Assembly: GCA_025934695.1 (NCBI GenBank)
Contig: JAICWS010000002.1
Location: 1,157,187 to 1,221,186, forward strand
Length of the DNA: 64,000 nt
Source of the DNA: Alphaproteobacteria bacterium
Lineage (GTDB): Bacteria > Pseudomonadota > Alphaproteobacteria > Micavibrionales > UBA2020
Direction: 5' to 3'
Shown here: positions 61,241 through 64,000 of the stretch, piece after piece
Layout: every line of letters starts with the position of its first letter
Position numbering within the stretch: position 1 is the first letter of the stretch
The notes under the pieces: generated by a model
Seen by the model: only the letters and a program-made list of their open reading frames with translations
Databases searched by the model: none
What the model was told of the DNA's origin: nothing
Position numbers and translations under genes: made by a program

Positions 61241-64000
61241 ATGGACAAGGCTTTAATCGCGCATCAGGAATTCCGCTGGTCCATTCGGAAAAAAGGCAAG
61301 CACGTATTAAATGTGTGCACCCAGTATGTCGGGCTGCATGCGCTCGCGATTGGCCTGATCGCTGCGAACGCGAACATGGCCTTGGCCAACCCGACAGGCG
61401 GCACGGTCGCCGCGGGTTCCGCGACGATTACTTCCTCCGGAAGCACCGAAACAATCACCCAGTCGACCAACAAGGCGATCATCAACTGGGGCTCCTTCAA
61501 CATCTCGAACGGCGAAACCACCCAATTCATCCAGCCCGGCGCTTCCTCGGTCACGCTGAACCGCGTGACGACCGCGGGCCAGGTCAGCTCCATCGACGGC
61601 AACCTGCTGGCGAACGGCCACGTTATCCTGATCAACCCGAACGGCGTCCTGATCGGCCCCCATGGCAATGTCGACGTGGCAGGCTTCGTTGCGACGACGG
61701 CGGACATCGACAACGGCGCCTTCATGGCCTCGAGCGGCACCCTGAACTTCGACAAGGCCGGCAATGCGAATGCAACCATCGAGAACCAGGGCCACATTAC
61801 GATTGAAAACGCGGGCCTCGGCCTGCTCGTGGCGCCGACCGTCAAGAACAGCGGCGTCATTCAGGGCAAGCTCGCCAAGCTGCAGATGGGCGCGGGCGAC
61901 ACCTTCGGCGTCGACCTCTACGGCGACGGGCTCCTGAACCTCGCGGTCAGCAAGTCGACCGCCAGCCGCACCATTTCGGCCACCAACACCGGCAAAATCA
62001 CCACCGACGGCGGCAGCGTTTACATGACCGCGGCTGCAGCCAGCGATGTCGTCAATTCCGTCATCAACACGACCGGCATCGTCGAAGCCAGCGGCATGAC
62101 CGTGGGCAAGGGCGGCCAGATCGTCATCACCGGCGCGGGCGCGAAAGTCCACGTCGGCGGCACCGTCGCGTCCAACGGCGCGAATGGCGGCGGCTCCATC
62201 AGCATCGGCGGCGCGGCGCAGGGCGCGGATACGCTGCCGGCTTCTTCCACGGTCGATATCGACAGCACCGCCGTGATTTCGGCGAATGCGACCGACAACG
62301 GCAACGGCGGCTCCGTCGCCATCTGGTCGGCGGACGCCACCAACACCGGCGGCAGCATCCTCGCCGAAGGCGGCGCGAATGGCGGCAACGGCGGCAACAT
62401 CGAAACATCGTCGGACGGCATCCTGACCGTTGAGAACACCTATGTCGATACCTCGGCAGCGAAGGGCAGCGCGGGCAACTGGCTACTGGATCCGGCTTCG
62501 ATTAACGTCGTTGCACCCGGCACCAGCGGCATCAACGGCACGTCAGTCATCGACGTCACGACAATCGATGGCGCTTCCTCGAATGTCACCCTGACCACGA
62601 CGGGCGGCACTGGCGGCACGGGCAGCATCACTTTCTCGACGCCCGTGAACATGGTCAACCATGGCGACGGCCTCACCGCGACAGCAGGTTCGGGCGGCAT
62701 CTCCATCAGCAACGGCGGCATCGCGACGAACGACGGCGACATTACGCTCAATACTTCGGGCGTTCTGCAGTTCACGAACTCCTCGCTCTTCACGCAGGGC
62801 GGCAACGTCGCTCTGACGGGCAGCACCATCAAAGTCAACCATTCCTCGGGCAACGGCATCAGCACCTCCGGCGTCGGAACGGCGGGAAACATCACCATGA
62901 CCGCGGGTGCGGGCGGCATCAGCTTTGAAAACTCCAGCATCGACGCGACCGGCGGCTCCACCGCGGGTTCCGTGACACTGCCTGGCGGCTACCAGTCCAA
63001 CCCCCAGACCACCATCACGACGACGGCGAACGGTGGCAAAGTCACCTTCAGCAGCACCGGCACTGTGAAGATCAACAGTACCTGCATCAGCGCGGGCGGC
63101 AGCGGCGCTTCTGAATGCGCGGTCGCGCCTCCTGTTCCCATTATGACGATTACGCCTGACAATCAGGTCATCACCTACGGCGGAACGCTTCCGACCTTCA
63201 CGGACACCTATTCGATTAACAATAACGGCACGATCACGACGTCGGGAACCGCTCCCGCCGACATGACCACCTTGCCCACGAACACGACGACGGCCACCGG
63301 TTACAACGGCACGGCGGGTTCCGGCTCGAATGCGGGAAGCTATGCGATCACGGCCTCAGGGGCCGTCGACTTCAACTACATCATTCAGTATGCGGCTGGT
63401 ACGCTGACGATCAACAAGGCGGCGCTCTCGGTCACCGCCAATAACGCCACGAAGACTTACGACGCGGCAGCCTTTACGGGCGGCAATGGCGTTACCTATG
63501 GCAGCTTCGCGAATGGCGACACGTCTTCCTCTCTTGGCGGCACGCTCACCTACAGCGGCACGAGCCAGGGTGCGACCAATGCCGGTTCCTACTCCATCAC
63601 GCCGGGCGGCTATACCTCAAGCAACTACACCTTCACCTATAATCCGGGTACGCTGACCATCAATCCGGCGGCGCTGACCATAACGGCGCAGGACTATAGC
63701 AAGGGCTACGACGGGACCGCCTTCAGCGGCGACCCGAGTGGCGTCACCTACAGCGGCTTCGTCGCTGGCCAGAACGCCTCCGTCCTGGGCGGCACGCTCG
63801 CCTACAGCGGCAATTCACAGGGCGCGACCAATGCCGGCACCTACACCATCACACCGGGCGGCCTGACCTCGGGCAACTATGCCATCACCTACAAGCCGGG
63901 CACGCTGACGATCGGCCAGGGCATCCTGACGATCACCGCGAAAGACGACTCCTTCACCTATAACGGCACGTCCTTCAGCGGCGATCCGAATGGCGTCACC
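61241..64000 (+). CDS. TpsA exoprotein 2: filamentous-haemagglutinin secretion domain with MBG-type repeats (partial)
   Basis: The reading frame is open from the ATG at 61241 to the end of the window: 920 codons with no stop; the 3' end lies outside. GGGGAG precedes the start. The N-terminus repeats that of TpsA1: [12 protein letters not shown] in an extended signal region, [27 protein letters not shown], and NPNGVLIG, followed by a similar beta-helix and a C-ISAGGSGASE-C pair. From about residue 635 it differs, with MBG-type repeats of 83-84 residues (LTIT...YDGTAFSGDPSGVTY...). There is no Pro-Thr stalk. It is a second likely client of the TpsB. Confidence 0.9.
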   Translation, partial: MDKALIAHQEFRWSIRKKGKHVLNVCTQYVGLHALAIGLIAANANMALANPTGGTVAAGSATITSSGSTETITQSTNKAIINWGSFNISNGETTQFIQPGASSVTLNRVTTAGQVSSIDGNLLANGHVILINPNGVLIGPHGNVDVAGFVATTADIDNGAFMASSGTLNFDKAGNANATIENQGHITIENAGLGLLVAPTVKNSGVIQGKLAKLQMGAGDTFGVDLYGDGLLNLAVSKSTASRTISATNTGKITTDGGSVYMTAAAASDVVNSVINTTGIVEASGMTVGKGGQIVITGAGAKVHVGGTVASNGANGGGSISIGGAAQGADTLPASSTVDIDSTAVISANATDNGNGGSVAIWSADATNTGGSILAEGGANGGNGGNIETSSDGILTVENTYVDTSAAKGSAGNWLLDPASINVVAPGTSGINGTSVIDVTTIDGASSNVTLTTTGGTGGTGSITFSTPVNMVNHGDGLTATAGSGGISISNGGIATNDGDITLNTSGVLQFTNSSLFTQGGNVALTGSTIKVNHSSGNGISTSGVGTAGNITMTAGAGGISFENSSIDATGGSTAGSVTLPGGYQSNPQTTITTTANGGKVTFSSTGTVKINSTCISAGGSGASECAVAPPVPIMTITPDNQVITYGGTLPTFTDTYSINNNGTITTSGTAPADMTTLPTNTTTATGYNGTAGSGSNAGSYAITASGAVDFNYIIQYAAGTLTINKAALSVTANNATKTYDAAAFTGGNGVTYGSFANGDTSSSLGGTLTYSGTSQGATNAGSYSITPGGYTSSNYTFTYNPGTLTINPAALTITAQDYSKGYDGTAFSGDPSGVTYSGFVAGQNASVLGGTLAYSGNSQGATNAGTYTITPGGLTSGNYAITYKPGTLTIGQGILTITAKDDSFTYNGTSFSGDPNGVT
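63419..64000 (+). repeat. Tandem MBG-type repeats in tpsA2
   Basis: Three repeats start near 63419, 63668 and 63920 (83 and 84 codons apart); the third is cut by the window end. Each has a SVTA/TITA opening, a TYD/GYDG stretch, LGGTL-YSG, QGATNAG-Y-ITPGG and a closing NPGTLTI-like strand. A more diverged unit begins near 63143. Such repeats extend adhesins as stiff Ig-like rods. Confidence 0.8.

Overview
The window reads as a contiguous piece of an alphaproteobacterial chromosome, GC-rich and densely coded. The assignment rests on EcfG-type stress promoters (GGAAC-N16-CGTT), a Ku/LigD pair with phosphoesterase-ligase-polymerase order, a NodT-type efflux lipoprotein and dispersed CCCCGGCGAAAGCCGGGG palindromes; the genus cannot be named. 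I saw no rRNA, tRNA, CRISPR array or intact insertion sequence. Most long antisense ORFs are shadows of GC-rich genes and are left out.

Layout. 0-1.3 kb: the 3' end of nrdR, then nusB and a small unknown gene. 1.3-5.3 kb (minus strand): a tightly coupled set of NUDIX hydrolase, mercaptopyruvate sulfurtransferase, cystathionine beta-lyase and a membrane-anchored CbbX/SpoVK-like AAA+ ATPase. 5.4-10.9 kb: SGNH hydrolase, then a MarR-EmrA-EmrB-outer membrane lipoprotein drug-efflux set with a palindrome over its promoter. 11.1-14.9 kb (minus): a polyamine ABC importer with a palindromic repeat inside the operon. 15-23.6 kb: small envelope proteins, an ABC-type exporter pair, CheY-like and CheX-like proteins, and a run of secreted protein, beta-propeller, stand-alone PEP-utiliser histidine-domain protein and HIT protein. 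23.6-34.4 kb: an M14 peptidase diverging from an eight-gene kynurenine catabolism operon (kynurenine to 4-oxalocrotonate), then a FadL porin and a DUF4157-like protein.

34.6-46.6 kb: DCC thiol protein, RecQ, GNAT, GH15, HAD, sorbosone dehydrogenase-like, malic enzyme, metallophosphoesterase, EF-hand, radical SAM and VOC genes. 46.6-55 kb: a probable general-stress island with Ku-LigD end joining, DJ-1/PfpI, a GSP39-like reductase, zinc alcohol dehydrogenase, a small [13 protein letters not shown] protein, a host-attachment-type protein and cyclopropane fatty acid synthase. Perfect EcfG promoters precede Ku-LigD and the alcohol dehydrogenase.

55-64 kb: a surface-protein island. An autotransporter beta-barrel without signal peptide or passenger is followed by a two-partner-secretion transporter (TpsB) and two paralogous TpsA exoproteins. 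They share their N-terminal signal and secretion domains but differ at the C-terminus: a Pro-Thr stalk with a terminal cysteine pair in one, MBG-type repeats in the other. The second TpsA stays open to the end of the window. Both tpsA genes carry the same ATATC-NCGT-GATAT palindrome 52-54 bases before the start codon, absent from tpsB. This is the most system-like, least explained part of the window.
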